From Lacticaseibacillus hegangensis (GTDB lineage Bacteria > Bacillota > Bacilli > Lactobacillales > Lactobacillaceae): 64,000 nt of DNA. The translations under genes were made by a program, and so were the position numbers. Each line of letters opens with the position of its first letter. Position 1 is the stretch's first letter. Positions 31,321-39,417 of this stretch are shown here, one piece after another. The stretch covers positions 43,973-107,972 of the forward strand of contig NZ_RHOL01000004.1 of assembly GCF_003946465.1 (NCBI RefSeq), given 5' to 3'. The notes under the pieces are model-generated. The model saw only the letters and a program-made list of their open reading frames with translations. It had not been told where the DNA came from and searched no databases.

Positions 31321-33079
31321 GGGTCTCACCTTCAATCTTGGTTTCGATTTCGCCTTGCAGCTCCTGCTTGGCCCACATCTCGGCGTACCAGCCGTCGTTC
31401 TTCAACAGCTCCTCATGCGTGCCGCGCTCGATGACGTGGCCGTCTGCCAGAACCAGAATCTGGTTGGCGTGCATGACCGAGCTCAGCCGCTGGGCCGCAA
31501 TGATGGTCGTCTTGTTTTGCCGCTCCTGCTTCAGGTTGTGCAGGATCTCGGCTTCCGTCTTCGCGTCGACCGCAGACAGTGAATCATCGAGGATCAAGAG
31601 CTCCGGCGTGGTGATGACCGCCCGGGCAATCGCCAGACGCTGCTTTTGCCCACCTGACAGGCTGACCCCGCGTTCGCCGACCAGGGTGCCATACCCTTCG
31701 GTGAAGTCGAGGATGTCGTTGTGCACGGCACTTTCGCGGGCAGCTTCTTCCACTTCCTCCTGCTGCTTATCGAACGAAGAGAAGCGAATGTTGTCGGCAA
31801 CGGTCGTGGAGAACAGGAAGTTATCCTGTGGCACGTAGCCAATCGAGTCCAGCAGCGCATCAAGCGTGTACTCCTTGATGTTGTGGCCGCCAAAATCGAT
31901 TTCGCCGTCGTAGTTGTCAAACTCACGGAGCAGCAGCTTGAAAATCGTGCTCTTGCCGGCGCCGACGCGGCCGACAATCCCCAGGGTCTCCCCTTCCGGC
32001 AGCGTAAAGTGGACGTTGACCAGGGTTGCGTGATCGTCATCCGGGTAGCTGAACTTGTTGACCTTGAACCGCAGGTCGCCGTGCGCCGGCGTCGAAATCG
32101 CGTCCGGGGCCTCGATGATGGCACTCTTTTCGCGCAGCAGACTCGCCACGCGGTCATAGGAGGCGTTCCCGCGCTCCAGCACGTTGAACAGCCGGCCAAT
32201 GGCAAACATCGGCCACACCAGCGCAGAGACATACGACACAAACGAAACCAGCTGGCCAATGGTGATGGCTGAGCTCATGACCAAATTGCCACCATAAATA
32301 ATGGTGATGATGTACGTGATGCCCATGATCAAGCTGGTGGTGGGGTCGAACAACGAATCGATGAAGTTGACCCGCTTGTTGATGCTGATGGTTTTGTCGA
32401 CGATCTTGTCAAAATCCGCGGTGTCTTCCTTATCCTGGCCAAAGGTTTTGATCACCTTGATCCCAGAAATGGACTCCTGGGTCTTGTCGTTCAGGCGCGA
32501 AAAGGCGGCCTGGGACCGCGAGAACTCGCGGTGCAGGCGCATGCCCAGCTTGCGGGCCATGATGGCCAGAAGCGGCATCGGCAAAATCGCGAGCAGCGTC
32601 AGGCGCCAGTCGACAAACATGATCATGGCGACGATGGTGGTCGAGCCAGTAATGATCGAATCAAATAAGGTCAGGATCCCAGCCCCGGCCACGTTTTGAA
32701 TCGCGTTCAAGTCGTTGGTCGCGTGGGCCATCAGGTCCCCGGTGCGGTGGCGCTGGTAGAACGTCGCATCCATTTTCATGAAGTGCCAGAACAAACGAGA
32801 GCGCAAGGTTTTTTCGAGCTTGGCTGCACCGCCCCAAATCGCCGTGCGCCAGCCGTAGCGGAACACATACTGGCCGACGCCGGCAAACACCAGCAGCCCC
32901 AGCATGAAGAACAGCTTCGCGGACGTCAATTGGTGCCCATCCATCAAATCGATCAGGCTGCCGATCACGCGCGGCGGGATCAAGTTGACCAAGGCAACCA
33001 GCAGAAGGAAGACCACCCCGAATAAATACCTTCGCCATTCCTCTTTAAAATACCAACCCAATTTCTTAAAAATACCCAT
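31313..33079 (-). CDS. ABC exporter half-transporter, degenerate-site subunit (YheI/LmrC-like)
   Basis: 588-aa half transporter with six membrane helices and an ATPase domain: Walker A GRVGAGKST, signature LSGGQKQR (canonical) and Walker B LLILDDS, where the catalytic Glu is replaced by Asp. Together with the partner's altered SSGE signature this gives one degenerate and one active ATP site, as in known heterodimeric exporters. First gene of the operon behind a promoter at 33116-33145. Confidence 0.92.
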   Translation of the reverse strand: MGIFKKLGWYFKEEWRRYLFGVVFLLLVALVNLIPPRVIGSLIDLMDGHQLTSAKLFFMLGLLVFAGVGQYVFRYGWRTAIWGGAAKLEKTLRSRLFWHFMKMDATFYQRHRTGDLMAHATNDLNAIQNVAGAGILTLFDSIITGSTTIVAMIMFVDWRLTLLAILPMPLLAIMARKLGMRLHREFSRSQAAFSRLNDKTQESISGIKVIKTFGQDKEDTADFDKIVDKTISINKRVNFIDSLFDPTTSLIMGITYIITIIYGGNLVMSSAITIGQLVSFVSYVSALVWPMFAIGRLFNVLERGNASYDRVASLLREKSAIIEAPDAISTPAHGDLRFKVNKFSYPDDDHATLVNVHFTLPEGETLGIVGRVGAGKSTIFKLLLREFDNYDGEIDFGGHNIKEYTLDALLDSIGYVPQDNFLFSTTVADNIRFSSFDKQQEEVEEAARESAVHNDILDFTEGYGTLVGERGVSLSGGQKQRLAIARAVITTPELLILDDSLSAVDAKTEAEILHNLKQERQNKTTIIAAQRLSSVMHANQILVLADGHVIERGTHEELLKNDGWYAEMWAKQELQGEIETKIEGETLG

Positions 33080-33115
33080 TACAAGCAGCCCTCCTCAAAA
33101 ACGCACTGTCTGAAA

Positions 33116-33145
33116 ATTATATGATTAAATGATAAGAATTTGCAA
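33116..33145 (-). promoter_or_regulatory. Promoter of the ABC exporter operon
   Basis: Minus strand TTGCAA (33140-33145), 18-bp AT-rich spacer, TATAAT (33116-33121). Confidence 0.75.
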
Positions 33146-33181
33146 GTGAATCCGTGAGAAATCGCGGCCGCGCGCCAAAAG

Positions 33182-33215
33182 AAAAACGGCCAGTCAAAAA
33201 TTGACCGGACCGTTT
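33182..33215 (-). terminator. Terminator after yneF
   Basis: Stem AAACGGTCCGGTCAA / TTGACTGGCCGTTT with TTTTTC on the minus strand. Confidence 0.88.
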
Positions 33216-33234
33216 CCAAGTCTGACGCCAAAGC

Positions 33235-33459
33235 CTACTTCTTGTTGGCTTTCTTCTGTTGCTGCTTCATCTGCGCCATCATCTGGTTGAGTTTCTTCTG
33301 GGATGGCTTTTGCCCCATCGACATCATCATGCTCTGCAGCATTTCCTCATTGACAGGAGGATTGTCTTGGAAATATTTCTTCATATATGCGCGGGCCCCG
33401 AAGAACCCGGCTACGGCGCCGGCCAGCAGACCAACGACGAGCCCAATTGCGAACATCAT
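33235..33459 (-). CDS. yneF: YneF family membrane protein
   Basis: 74-aa protein with one N-terminal membrane segment ([21 protein letters not shown]) followed by [21 protein letters not shown] and a Lys-rich tail, the UPF0154/YneF pattern. Function unknown. Preceded by a ribosome site GGGGGAATTTGAG. Confidence 0.9.
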   Translation of the reverse strand: MMFAIGLVVGLLAGAVAGFFGARAYMKKYFQDNPPVNEEMLQSMMMSMGQKPSQKKLNQMMAQMKQQQKKANKK

Positions 33460-33527
33460 CTCAAATTCCCCCCTTCATGTGAGATTCAACTCTCTCATTG
33501 TACAAAACGCTCGGATTGATTGAAAGC

Positions 33528-33773
33528 CTAATCTTTGCGCAGACCGCGTTTTCTTTGCAGGTCGCGGACCTTCTTGGGCGTGATTTCATGCCCCTGCTTA
33601 TCGAAAAACTGGGTCGTCTCAAGTTGGTCGGCAAACCCGGCGCGAAAATCACGCAGGTAGGCTTCACGCAGCTGTTTGCGCTCCGCTTTTTCCTCGTCGG
33701 TCAACCCTTCGGCCTTCGCCTTGTGGGCCAGCTCGTTGATCCGGTCAATGCGTTCTTGTGGTTGTTGTGCCAT
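33528..33773 (-). CDS. DUF896 family protein (YnzC-like)
   Basis: 81-aa mostly helical, charged protein. RINELAHKAKAEGLTDEEKAER and LREAYLRDFRAGF fit DUF896, a two-helix family associated with SOS or translation contexts but without settled function. The ATG at 33773 follows AAGGGGTGAGCAGC, which overlaps the stop region of the small gene upstream. Confidence 0.9.
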   Translation of the reverse strand: MAQQPQERIDRINELAHKAKAEGLTDEEKAERKQLREAYLRDFRAGFADQLETTQFFDKQGHEITPKKVRDLQRKRGLRKD

Positions 33774-33785
33774 GCTGCTCACCCC

Positions 33786-33956
33786 TTAATTCAGATGCAG
33801 GATCTGCTGCTGATAGCCACTCGGCTCCTCACCGGGGAACGGGGCCTGCTGGATCATGTGCAGGTAATCCGCCGCGCGCGATGGCGAGGAGAAGGCCTTG
33901 ATCAGCCGAAAAGTCGTGGCTTGTTGATAGTAAATGACAGTGATGATTTTTTCCAT
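33786..33956 (-). CDS. Small hypothetical protein (56 aa)
   Basis: A 56-aa frame from ATG 33956 to TAA 33786, starting MEKIITVIYYQQATTF and containing SRAADYLHMIQQAPF and GYQQQILHLN. It has a strong GGAGGAACT ribosome site, sits 12 bp before the DUF896 gene and directly after the rplS terminator. No family recognised; length, ribosome site and context suggest a real gene co-transcribed with the DUF896 gene. Confidence 0.65.
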   Translation of the reverse strand: MEKIITVIYYQQATTFRLIKAFSSPSRAADYLHMIQQAPFPGEEPSGYQQQILHLN

Positions 33957-33973
33957 AGTTCCTCCGCGGCATC

Positions 33974-33997
33974 AAAAAAGGCCGCAACTGCGGCCTT
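33974..33997 (-). terminator. Terminator of rplS
   Basis: Perfect stem AAGGCCGCA/TGCGGCCTT (33978-33997) followed by TTTTTT on the minus strand. Confidence 0.93.
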
Positions 33998-34003
33998 CTC
34001 GGA

Positions 34004-34351
34004 TTAACGGCGCTTCTCTTTGATCCGCGCAGCCTTCCCACGGAGTGCCCGCAGGTAGTAAAGCTTTGCCCGACGGACTTGGCCGTGACGGACAACGTCG
34101 ATCTTCTCCACACGCGGGGTGTGAAGTGGGAACGTCCGCTCAACGCCGACGCCGTTCGAAATCTTACGAACGGTGTACGTTGCACTAACGCCAACGCCGC
34201 GGCGCTTGATTACAACGCCTTCAAACAGCTGAACACGTTCGCGGTCGCCTTCGACGATCTTCGCGTGAACGCGAACCGTGTCGCCAGGCCGAAAGTCTGG
34301 GATATCGGTGCGCAGCTGGGACTTGGTGATTTCTTCAATTAATGGGTTCAT
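34004..34351 (-). CDS. rplS: 50S ribosomal protein L19
   Basis: 115-aa L19; [29 protein letters not shown] and [13 protein letters not shown] are signatures. ATG 34351 with AAAGGAGCAG upstream; the frame stays open far upstream only because the leader and repeat B have no stop. Separate transcription from trmD is suggested by its own promoter. Confidence 0.97.
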   Translation of the reverse strand: MNPLIEEITKSQLRTDIPDFRPGDTVRVHAKIVEGDRERVQLFEGVVIKRRGVGVSATYTVRKISNGVGVERTFPLHTPRVEKIDVVRHGQVRRAKLYYLRALRGKAARIKEKRR

Positions 34352-34424
34352 CAGAACTGCTCCTTTGTCGACATTCTTAAGCATCCCGCCCAGCGGAACA
34401 TCGTTGTTATGTGAGTTATCACAA
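34352..34424 (-). promoter_or_regulatory. rplS 5' leader, candidate L19 leader RNA
   Basis: About 73-nt untranslated leader between the promoter and L19. It has a small hairpin (TGTGATAACTCACA) and a GATGTTCCGCTGGGCGGGAT segment before the ribosome site. L19 leaders are a known Firmicutes cis-regulatory class; membership here is inferred from position only. Confidence 0.45.
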
Positions 34425-34430
34425 GTTGTA

Positions 34431-34459
34431 ATTCTAGCATAGTGGCATAACGGTGTAAA
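34431..34459 (-). promoter_or_regulatory. Promoter of rplS
   Basis: Minus strand TTTACA (34454-34459), 17-bp spacer ending in TGC, TAGAAT (34431-34436). Confidence 0.82.
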
Positions 34460-34486
34460 GAAAAAATGTTGACGAGCCGATGGTCC

Positions 34487-34639
34487 GGGTGAATTGGCCT
34501 CCGCTGGCATGGGCTGGAACGCAGTGGCCACCGCTTCGAGCCTCGCAAGCGAGTCTCTCAGTCGGGGCTTGGTGTAAGCGGCAGAGCCGCTAACACCAAT
34601 TTCACTGCTGAGCCCATGCCCGCTCCGGCCAATTCACCC
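34487..34639. repeat. Structured intergenic element B
   Basis: 153-bp nested palindrome between trmD and rplS. Outer arms GGGTGAATTGGCC (34487-34499) / GGCCAATTCACCC (34627-34639), then GGCATGGGCT (34506-34515) / AGCCCATGCC (34611-34620). Inside are a CTCGC/GCGAG hairpin and a GGTGTAAGCGGC/GCCGCTAACACC hairpin. Size and shape match elements A1/A2, but the sequence is different. Confidence 0.82.
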
Positions 34640-34673
34640 TTCTGCGCCCAAATAGACAGAGTCACAAGCTTAA

Positions 34674-35429
34674 CTAGTCTGGCTCATCTGTATACTTGGT
34701 TCGCTGCTCGCGCTTCACCTCACGCAAGAGCTTCTGCGCCTTTTTGTCGAGGTCAGCGTGCTCGAGCAGGTCCGGCCGGCGCTGCAAGGTGCGGCGGAGG
34801 GACTCCTTCAAGCGCCAGTCATCGATTTTGCCGTGGTCGCCGTTTTGCAGGACGAACGGGACGTCCATGCCGCGGAAGCTTGGCGGACGCGTGTATTCTG
34901 GGTACTCCAAGAGGTTGTTCTCAAAACTGTCGGTCGGGGCGCTTTCCGCGTTGCCCAGCACCCCTGGCAAAAGACGCGCGACCGCGTCGATCATCACCAT
35001 CGCCGGCAGTTCGCCGCCAGTCAGGATGAAGTCACCCAGGCTGTACTCGTCGGTCACCAGGCTGCGGATGCGTTCGTCGTAACCCTCGTAGTGGCCACAG
35101 ATGAAGACCAGGTGATCCTCCTTGGCGAGCTTTTTAGCCTCGCCTTGGTTGAAGGTCTTGCCTGCCGGATCGAGCAGGATGACCCGCTTTTTGCCCGGGT
35201 GAGCCGCATTGATGTCATCCATCGCCTCAAAGATCGGCTCCGGCTTCAGCAGCATCCCCGCCCCACCGCCGTACGGGGTATCGTCAACATGGTGGTGCTT
35301 GTCATGCGAGTACTTTCGAAAATCGGTCACGTTAAACTGCAGCAAGTCCTTTTCCAAGGCCTTGCCAATCATGCTTTGTGTCAGCGGCGCAAACATGTCT
35401 GGAAAAATACTCAGCACATCAATCCGCAT
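34674..35429 (-). CDS. trmD: tRNA (guanine(37)-N1)-methyltransferase
   Basis: 251-aa SPOUT methyltransferase making m1G37, which prevents frameshifting. The trefoil-knot region ([26 protein letters not shown]) and FPDMF near the N-terminus are diagnostic. Overlaps rimM by 11 bp. In many bacteria rplS follows directly; here element B and a new rplS promoter intervene. Confidence 0.97.
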   Translation of the reverse strand: MRIDVLSIFPDMFAPLTQSMIGKALEKDLLQFNVTDFRKYSHDKHHHVDDTPYGGGAGMLLKPEPIFEAMDDINAAHPGKKRVILLDPAGKTFNQGEAKKLAKEDHLVFICGHYEGYDERIRSLVTDEYSLGDFILTGGELPAMVMIDAVARLLPGVLGNAESAPTDSFENNLLEYPEYTRPPSFRGMDVPFVLQNGDHGKIDDWRLKESLRRTLQRRPDLLEHADLDKKAQKLLREVKREQRTKYTDEPD

Positions 35430-35937
35430 CGTCGATCAACCCCTCTGGCACGTCTACGTGGGCCACTTTGGCATCCAGATCGATGCGCAGCACCACGCTC
35501 TTCAGAAACGGCAACAGGACGTCTGGCTTGCCCGGCCGCGGAATCACCCAAACGTCATTCGCGCCAGGGCTAAGGATCTCGCTGACCTGACCGAGCGAGG
35601 CGCCTGTTTGGTCGATCACGGTCAGCCCGATAATGTCGTGGTAGTAGTATTCGCCTTCAGAAAGATCTTGCACGTCCGCATCGGCCACGCCGAGTGCCAG
35701 CCCCTTAAAGCGCTCAACGTCATTGATGTCGTCGAATTCCTTGAGCTTCAGCAGGTACATCGCCTTTTGCTTGCGTGCGCCGGCCACCGTGACTGTGAGC
35801 GGCGTTTTGCCTTCGATAACCAGCTGGCTGCCAGGGGCGAAGCGCTGCTCCGGAAAATCGGTGACGGGCATGACCTTGAGCTCACCCTTGATGCCATGCG
35901 TGTTAACGATCTTACCGACCGTGTATAACTCTGCCAT
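35419..35937 (-). CDS. rimM: Ribosome maturation factor RimM
   Basis: 172-aa 30S (S19-binding) assembly factor. The N-terminal [16 protein letters not shown] and C-terminal [17 protein letters not shown] (PRC-barrel domain) match the family. ATG 35937 with GGAGGAATT upstream. Starts 41 bp after khpA, behind a hairpin. Confidence 0.96.
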   Translation of the reverse strand: MAELYTVGKIVNTHGIKGELKVMPVTDFPEQRFAPGSQLVIEGKTPLTVTVAGARKQKAMYLLKLKEFDDINDVERFKGLALGVADADVQDLSEGEYYYHDIIGLTVIDQTGASLGQVSEILSPGANDVWVIPRPGKPDVLLPFLKSVVLRIDLDAKVAHVDVPEGLIDDAD

Positions 35938-35951
35938 AATTCCTCCTTATC

Positions 35952-35980
35952 AAAAAAGACCGGCATCCGCCGATCTTTTT
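35952..35980 (-). terminator. Terminator-like hairpin between khpA and rimM
   Basis: Stem AAAAAGATCGGC / GCCGGTCTTTTTT with a short loop and a T-tract on the minus strand. rimM has no obvious promoter, so this may be a partial terminator in the rpsP-trmD operon. Confidence 0.8.
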
Positions 35981-36233
35981 ACGCTTCTGAATGCGAGGCA
36001 TCCAAAATGTTCAGCCGCACGCGCTTGTCGTACGGGGATTTGACCGCATAGACAATGGTGCGGATCGCCTGCGCGACCCGGCCGCCTTTGCCGATGACCC
36101 GACCAACATCGTCCGGGTCAACGCTCAAATCGAACGCCATGTACTCGGCAGTTTCGTGCCGTGTGATCTCAATGGCGTCTGGATGTGTGACTAATGGCGT
36201 CACGATTGCTTTGATCAGCGCTGTGATGTCCAC
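35979..36233 (-). CDS. khpA: KhpA-type KH-domain RNA-binding protein
   Basis: 84-aa single KH domain with the GxxG loop in VGRVIGKGGRVAQAIRT. KhpA with KhpB binds RNA and affects cell elongation and division in lactic acid bacteria and streptococci (family knowledge). Ten bp after rpsP, the usual place. Confidence 0.94.
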   Translation of the reverse strand: MDITALIKAIVTPLVTHPDAIEITRHETAEYMAFDLSVDPDDVGRVIGKGGRVAQAIRTIVYAVKSPYDKRVRLNILDASHSEA

Positions 36234-36243
36234 TGATTAACGC

Positions 36244-36519
36244 CTACTTCTTGGTGAAACGAGCTTCGTGATACTTCTGCATGATGCCGTGCTTAGCAAG
36301 CAAGGTGCGCACTGTGTCGGAAGGCTGAGCGCCTTTCTGCAACCATGCCAAGATCTCGTCGTCGTCCAGCTTCAAATCAACTGGGTCTGAGAGTGGGTTG
36401 TAGTAGCCAACGGATTCGATAAACCGACCATCACGTGGGGACCGTGAGTCCGCGATGACAACGCGATAGAAAGGCTTAAGCTTGGAACCCATCCGCTTCA
36501 AACGAATTTTTACTGCCAT
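36244..36519 (-). CDS. rpsP: 30S ribosomal protein S16
   Basis: 91-aa S16; [20 protein letters not shown] and the SPRDGRFIE motif identify it. ATG 36519 after GGAGGTGTACTTA; the frame open to 36558 is leader. First gene of rpsP-khpA-rimM-trmD. Confidence 0.97.
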   Translation of the reverse strand: MAVKIRLKRMGSKLKPFYRVVIADSRSPRDGRFIESVGYYNPLSDPVDLKLDDDEILAWLQKGAQPSDTVRTLLAKHGIMQKYHEARFTKK

Positions 36520-36553
36520 TAAGTACACCTCCTGTAAATTTCTCAACTTCAAA

Positions 36554-36582
36554 ATCATAGCAAAGAATACTTGACGTGTAAA
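36554..36582 (-). promoter_or_regulatory. Promoter of rpsP operon
   Basis: Minus strand TTTACA (36577-36582), 17-bp spacer ending TGC, TATGAT (36554-36559). Confidence 0.82.
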
Positions 36583-36728
36583 GAGTTTTTTCTTTACATC
36601 CTCAAAATGGCCTTGGGAAAAGACTGCCGGGTCATTCTTGAGTCGACTAAGGGGTAGTTCCCAACTGCTGTTCTAAATCCCGGGGCTATGTTAAGCTGTG
36701 GCAAAACGCACCGGATAGGAGTCCTTCC

Positions 36729-37064
36729 ATGTTATATCAACTATGCGCCATCATCACCGCCATTAGTGCGGCAGTGAGCCTCGGCTTTGCGATCGCCGCT
36801 TATCGGCAAAGCAAAGCGAGTTACGCCGCTGACGGACTCAACGCGCGTTACGCACTGGCACGAAGCGGCGCCTTGGCCATTGCCACGCTGGGCCTGCTCA
36901 TCTTCCGCAGTCCAGAATACCTGGCGGCCATCGCAGTGGCGATGACCTGCGTGCAACTATTCGATGCCATGATTGGCCAGCATGTCAGCAAGTTCAAAAC
37001 ATACGGGCCCCTGATCGCCGGGCTGGCCAATGCGACTATACTCGCCCTTTACCTGATGCAATAA
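36729..37064 (+). CDS. Hypothetical small membrane protein (111 aa)
   Basis: Predicted integral membrane protein of about four hydrophobic segments (LCAIITAISAAVSLGFAIAA; GALAIATLGLLIF; YLAAIAVAMTCVQLF; PLIAGLANATILALYL). TAGGAG stands seven bases before the ATG. Lies on the plus strand between the minus-strand genes rpsP and ffh, ending at a two-way terminator. No family recognised; a transporter-like or polyprenyl-enzyme partner role cannot be decided. Confidence 0.75.
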   Translation: MLYQLCAIITAISAAVSLGFAIAAYRQSKASYAADGLNARYALARSGALAIATLGLLIFRSPEYLAAIAVAMTCVQLFDAMIGQHVSKFKTYGPLIAGLANATILALYLMQ

Positions 37065-37065
37065 A

Positions 37066-37106
37066 AATCAAATCGCGCCATGGATATTAGTCCACGGCGC
37101 GATTTT
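37066..37106. terminator. Bidirectional terminator between the 111-aa gene and ffh
   Basis: Stem AAATCGCGCC(A)TGGA / TCCA(C)GGCGCGATTT with A/T tracts on both sides, serving the two convergent genes. Confidence 0.85.
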
Positions 37107-37113
37107 GGTCTAA

Positions 37114-38547
37114 TTAAGAGTGGAAGTGCTTGGTCTTCAGGCGCTTTTTTTTGTTTTTCTTTTGCTTGCGCACCATCTTGTTCATGGCCATCTTGCCTAG
37201 ACGGCCCTGAATGCCATTGCCCATCATGCCTTCCATGCCGGAGAAGTTGCCTTTGTACATCTGATTCATCATCTTTTTGGCCTGGTTGAACTGCTTGATC
37301 ATCTGGTTGACCTTGACGATCGGCACGCCGGAACCGGCGGCAATGCGCCGGCGCCGCGACGGGTTCAACAGATCAGGGTCTTCGCGTTCCTGTGGCGTCA
37401 TGGAGTACACAATGGCCTTTTGGTGCGCGATGTCCTTTGGGTCCACATGGAAGTTCTTCATGGCCGGGTTATTCGCCAGCCCCGGGATCATTTTCATGAT
37501 CTCATCCATGGAGCCCATGTTGGACACCTGATCCATCTGGTCGATGAAGTCGTTGAAGTCAAAGGTGTTTTCCTTGATCTTCTCGGCGACTTCTTGGGCC
37601 TGCTTCTCGTCGTAGTTCTTCTGCGCCTTGTCGATCAGGGTCATCATGTCGCCCATGCCCAGGATCCGGTTCGCCATGCGGTCCGGATAGAAGACATCGA
37701 GGGCGTCCATCTTTTCGCCTTGACCAACGAACTTGATCGGCTTGCCGGTGACGGCGCGGATCGACAGCGCCGCCCCACCACGGGTGTCGCCATCGAGCTT
37801 GGTCAGGACAACGCCCGTGATGTCGAGCCGCTCGTTGAAGCCCTTGGCAACGTCGGTGGCGGCCTGCCCAGTCATGGAATCGACGACCAAAAGGATCTCG
37901 TCAGGATGCGCCAGATCCTTGATGTTGGCCAGCTCGGTCATCAGCTGCTCGTCGATCTGCAAACGGCCGGCAGTATCGATCAGGACGTAATCATTCTTTT
38001 GCAGCGCGGCTTGTGCGAGCCCCTGGCGGACGATTTCGACCGGATCGGTGCCGGTGCCCATGTCAAAGACTGGCACGCTGAGCTGCTCGCCGATCACCTT
38101 CAACTGGTCGATCGCAGCCGGGCGGTAGACGTCAGCCGCAATCAGCAGCGGCCGCGCCTTTTCGTTATCCATCAGGTACTTGGACAGCTTCCCAACCGTC
38201 GTGGTTTTCCCGGCCCCTTGCAACCCGACCATCATGATGACCGTCGGAATGTGCGCGGACTTGTTCAGCGGCACCGCCGCCTCGCCCATTGTCGCGGTTA
38301 GTTCATCGTTGACGATCTTGATGATTTGCTGGGCCGGCGTCAGGCTGTCGAGCACTTCGGCACCCAGGGCCTTTTCGCGGACGTTCTTGACGAAGTCCTT
38401 GACGACGCCAAAATTGACGTCGGCTTCAAGCAGCGCCAAACGAATCTCGCGCATGGTGTCGCGCACGTCTTGTTCCGATACCTTACCTTTGCGCCGCAGG
38501 CCAGAAAGGGCCTTTTGCAGACGCTCTGATAATCCTTCAAATGCCAT
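37114..38547 (-). CDS. ffh: Signal recognition particle protein Ffh
   Basis: 477-aa SRP54. N domain (1-90), G domain with GLQGAGKTTTVGKL, DTAGRLQID and TKLDGDTRGG, then the Met-rich M domain (about 300-450) binding signal peptides and 4.5S RNA, and a basic tail (QKKNKKKRLK). Downstream of ylxM, as in most Firmicutes. Confidence 0.97.
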   Translation of the reverse strand: MAFEGLSERLQKALSGLRRKGKVSEQDVRDTMREIRLALLEADVNFGVVKDFVKNVREKALGAEVLDSLTPAQQIIKIVNDELTATMGEAAVPLNKSAHIPTVIMMVGLQGAGKTTTVGKLSKYLMDNEKARPLLIAADVYRPAAIDQLKVIGEQLSVPVFDMGTGTDPVEIVRQGLAQAALQKNDYVLIDTAGRLQIDEQLMTELANIKDLAHPDEILLVVDSMTGQAATDVAKGFNERLDITGVVLTKLDGDTRGGAALSIRAVTGKPIKFVGQGEKMDALDVFYPDRMANRILGMGDMMTLIDKAQKNYDEKQAQEVAEKIKENTFDFNDFIDQMDQVSNMGSMDEIMKMIPGLANNPAMKNFHVDPKDIAHQKAIVYSMTPQEREDPDLLNPSRRRRIAAGSGVPIVKVNQMIKQFNQAKKMMNQMYKGNFSGMEGMMGNGIQGRLGKMAMNKMVRKQKKNKKKRLKTKHFHS

Positions 38548-38558
38548 AAATTTGCCTC

Positions 38559-38900
38559 CTACCGCGCAGCTTGGTCAGCGACACGGGCCAATAACTCATT
38601 CAGTTTCGGATCGCCGGAATACTTACTTTTCACATAGCGCACCAAGTCGCCAACGGCCTCGTTTTGCGCCTGAAAATTTGCCAGCAGGTGAAGCTTGCTT
38701 TCGTATTCCTCCAGGCTCGCCTCGGTGCGGCGAATGTTGTCGTACACGGCTTGGCGCGACACGTCGAACTCGGTGGCAATCTCGCCCAGCGAGTAATCGT
38801 CGCCGTAGTACAGCTCCAGGTACGAATGCTGCTTGTCGGTCAACAGCGCCCCGTAAAATTCAAACAGCGAATTCATGCGGTTATTCTTCTCAATTTCCAT
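38559..38900 (-). CDS. ylxM: YlxM family putative SRP-associated DNA-binding protein
   Basis: 113-aa helix-turn-helix protein (UPF0122) resembling sigma region 4: [24 protein letters not shown] then [13 protein letters not shown]. The streptococcal homologue modulates SRP/FtsY GTPase activity. A good promoter precedes it and ffh follows after 11 bp. Confidence 0.93.
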   Translation of the reverse strand: MEIEKNNRMNSLFEFYGALLTDKQHSYLELYYGDDYSLGEIATEFDVSRQAVYDNIRRTEASLEEYESKLHLLANFQAQNEAVGDLVRYVKSKYSGDPKLNELLARVADQAAR

Positions 38901-38929
38901 TAGTTGTCCCGCCTTTTCTTCCTTATAAC

Positions 38930-38958
38930 AGAATACCGGTCAGCCGCGGCCGCGTCAA
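38930..38958 (-). promoter_or_regulatory. Promoter of ylxM-ffh
   Basis: Minus strand TTGACG (38953-38958), 17-bp spacer, TATTCT (38930-38935). Confidence 0.8.
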
Positions 38959-39052
38959 TGCAGGCAGCCGCACTTGGCGATTCGGAACAAAAGGTCAAAA
39001 TTCCGCTTCCATCGTGGTAAACTAGAGAGGTAATGAATTGGAGGGAATAATT

Positions 39053-39370
39053 ATGGTTGCAACCATTCTATATTGGGGCATCGTGCTCGCGTTCTGCGGC
39101 TGGTTCCTCTGGAACATTGTCTTTTCCGGCATTTATCTGCACAACCATGAAAATGGAAATCTGTGGTTCTTCGCGATTCTCAACGCGATCGGCGCACTGC
39201 TCGGTGCCATCTTCCTGTGGGTGATGAGCAACACCGCCTGGCAGAAGTACTGGTTCGACAGCTCCGTTAAGATTGGGCCGTGGCTTGGCTACATCCTGAT
39301 CGCCTATGTCGTCCTGATCGTCCTGCAGCTCATCTTGGGCCGCGAGAAGAAAGAAGCGGCTACCGCATAG
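39053..39370 (+). CDS. Hypothetical membrane protein (105 aa)
   Basis: Three hydrophobic segments (ILYWGIVLAFCGWFLWNIVF; ILNAIGALLGAIFLWVMS; WLGYILIAYVVLIVLQLIL) and a charged end (GREKKEA). ATG 39053 has GGAGGG nine bases upstream; an ATG at 39038 lies before that site. An extended -10 TGGTAAACT is at 39015-39023. Plus-strand insert between ylxM and ftsY. No function assigned. Confidence 0.78.
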   Translation: MVATILYWGIVLAFCGWFLWNIVFSGIYLHNHENGNLWFFAILNAIGALLGAIFLWVMSNTAWQKYWFDSSVKIGPWLGYILIAYVVLIVLQLILGREKKEAATA

Positions 39371-39382
39371 TCTGCTGAACAC

Positions 39383-39411
39383 AAAACCGCTGTGAAATTC
39401 ACAGCGGTTTT
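39383..39411. terminator. Bidirectional terminator between the 105-aa gene and ftsY
   Basis: Perfect palindrome AAAACCGCTGTGAA/TTCACAGCGGTTTT with A and T tracts in the arms. Confidence 0.93.
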
Positions 39412-39417
39412 ATTGTG

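Noticed and set aside
37420..38301. 293-codon plus-strand frame, and the 330-codon frame at 39415-40407
   Set aside because: Mirror frames of the SRP GTPases ffh and ftsY. Both have the same shadow pattern, caused by similar codon composition.
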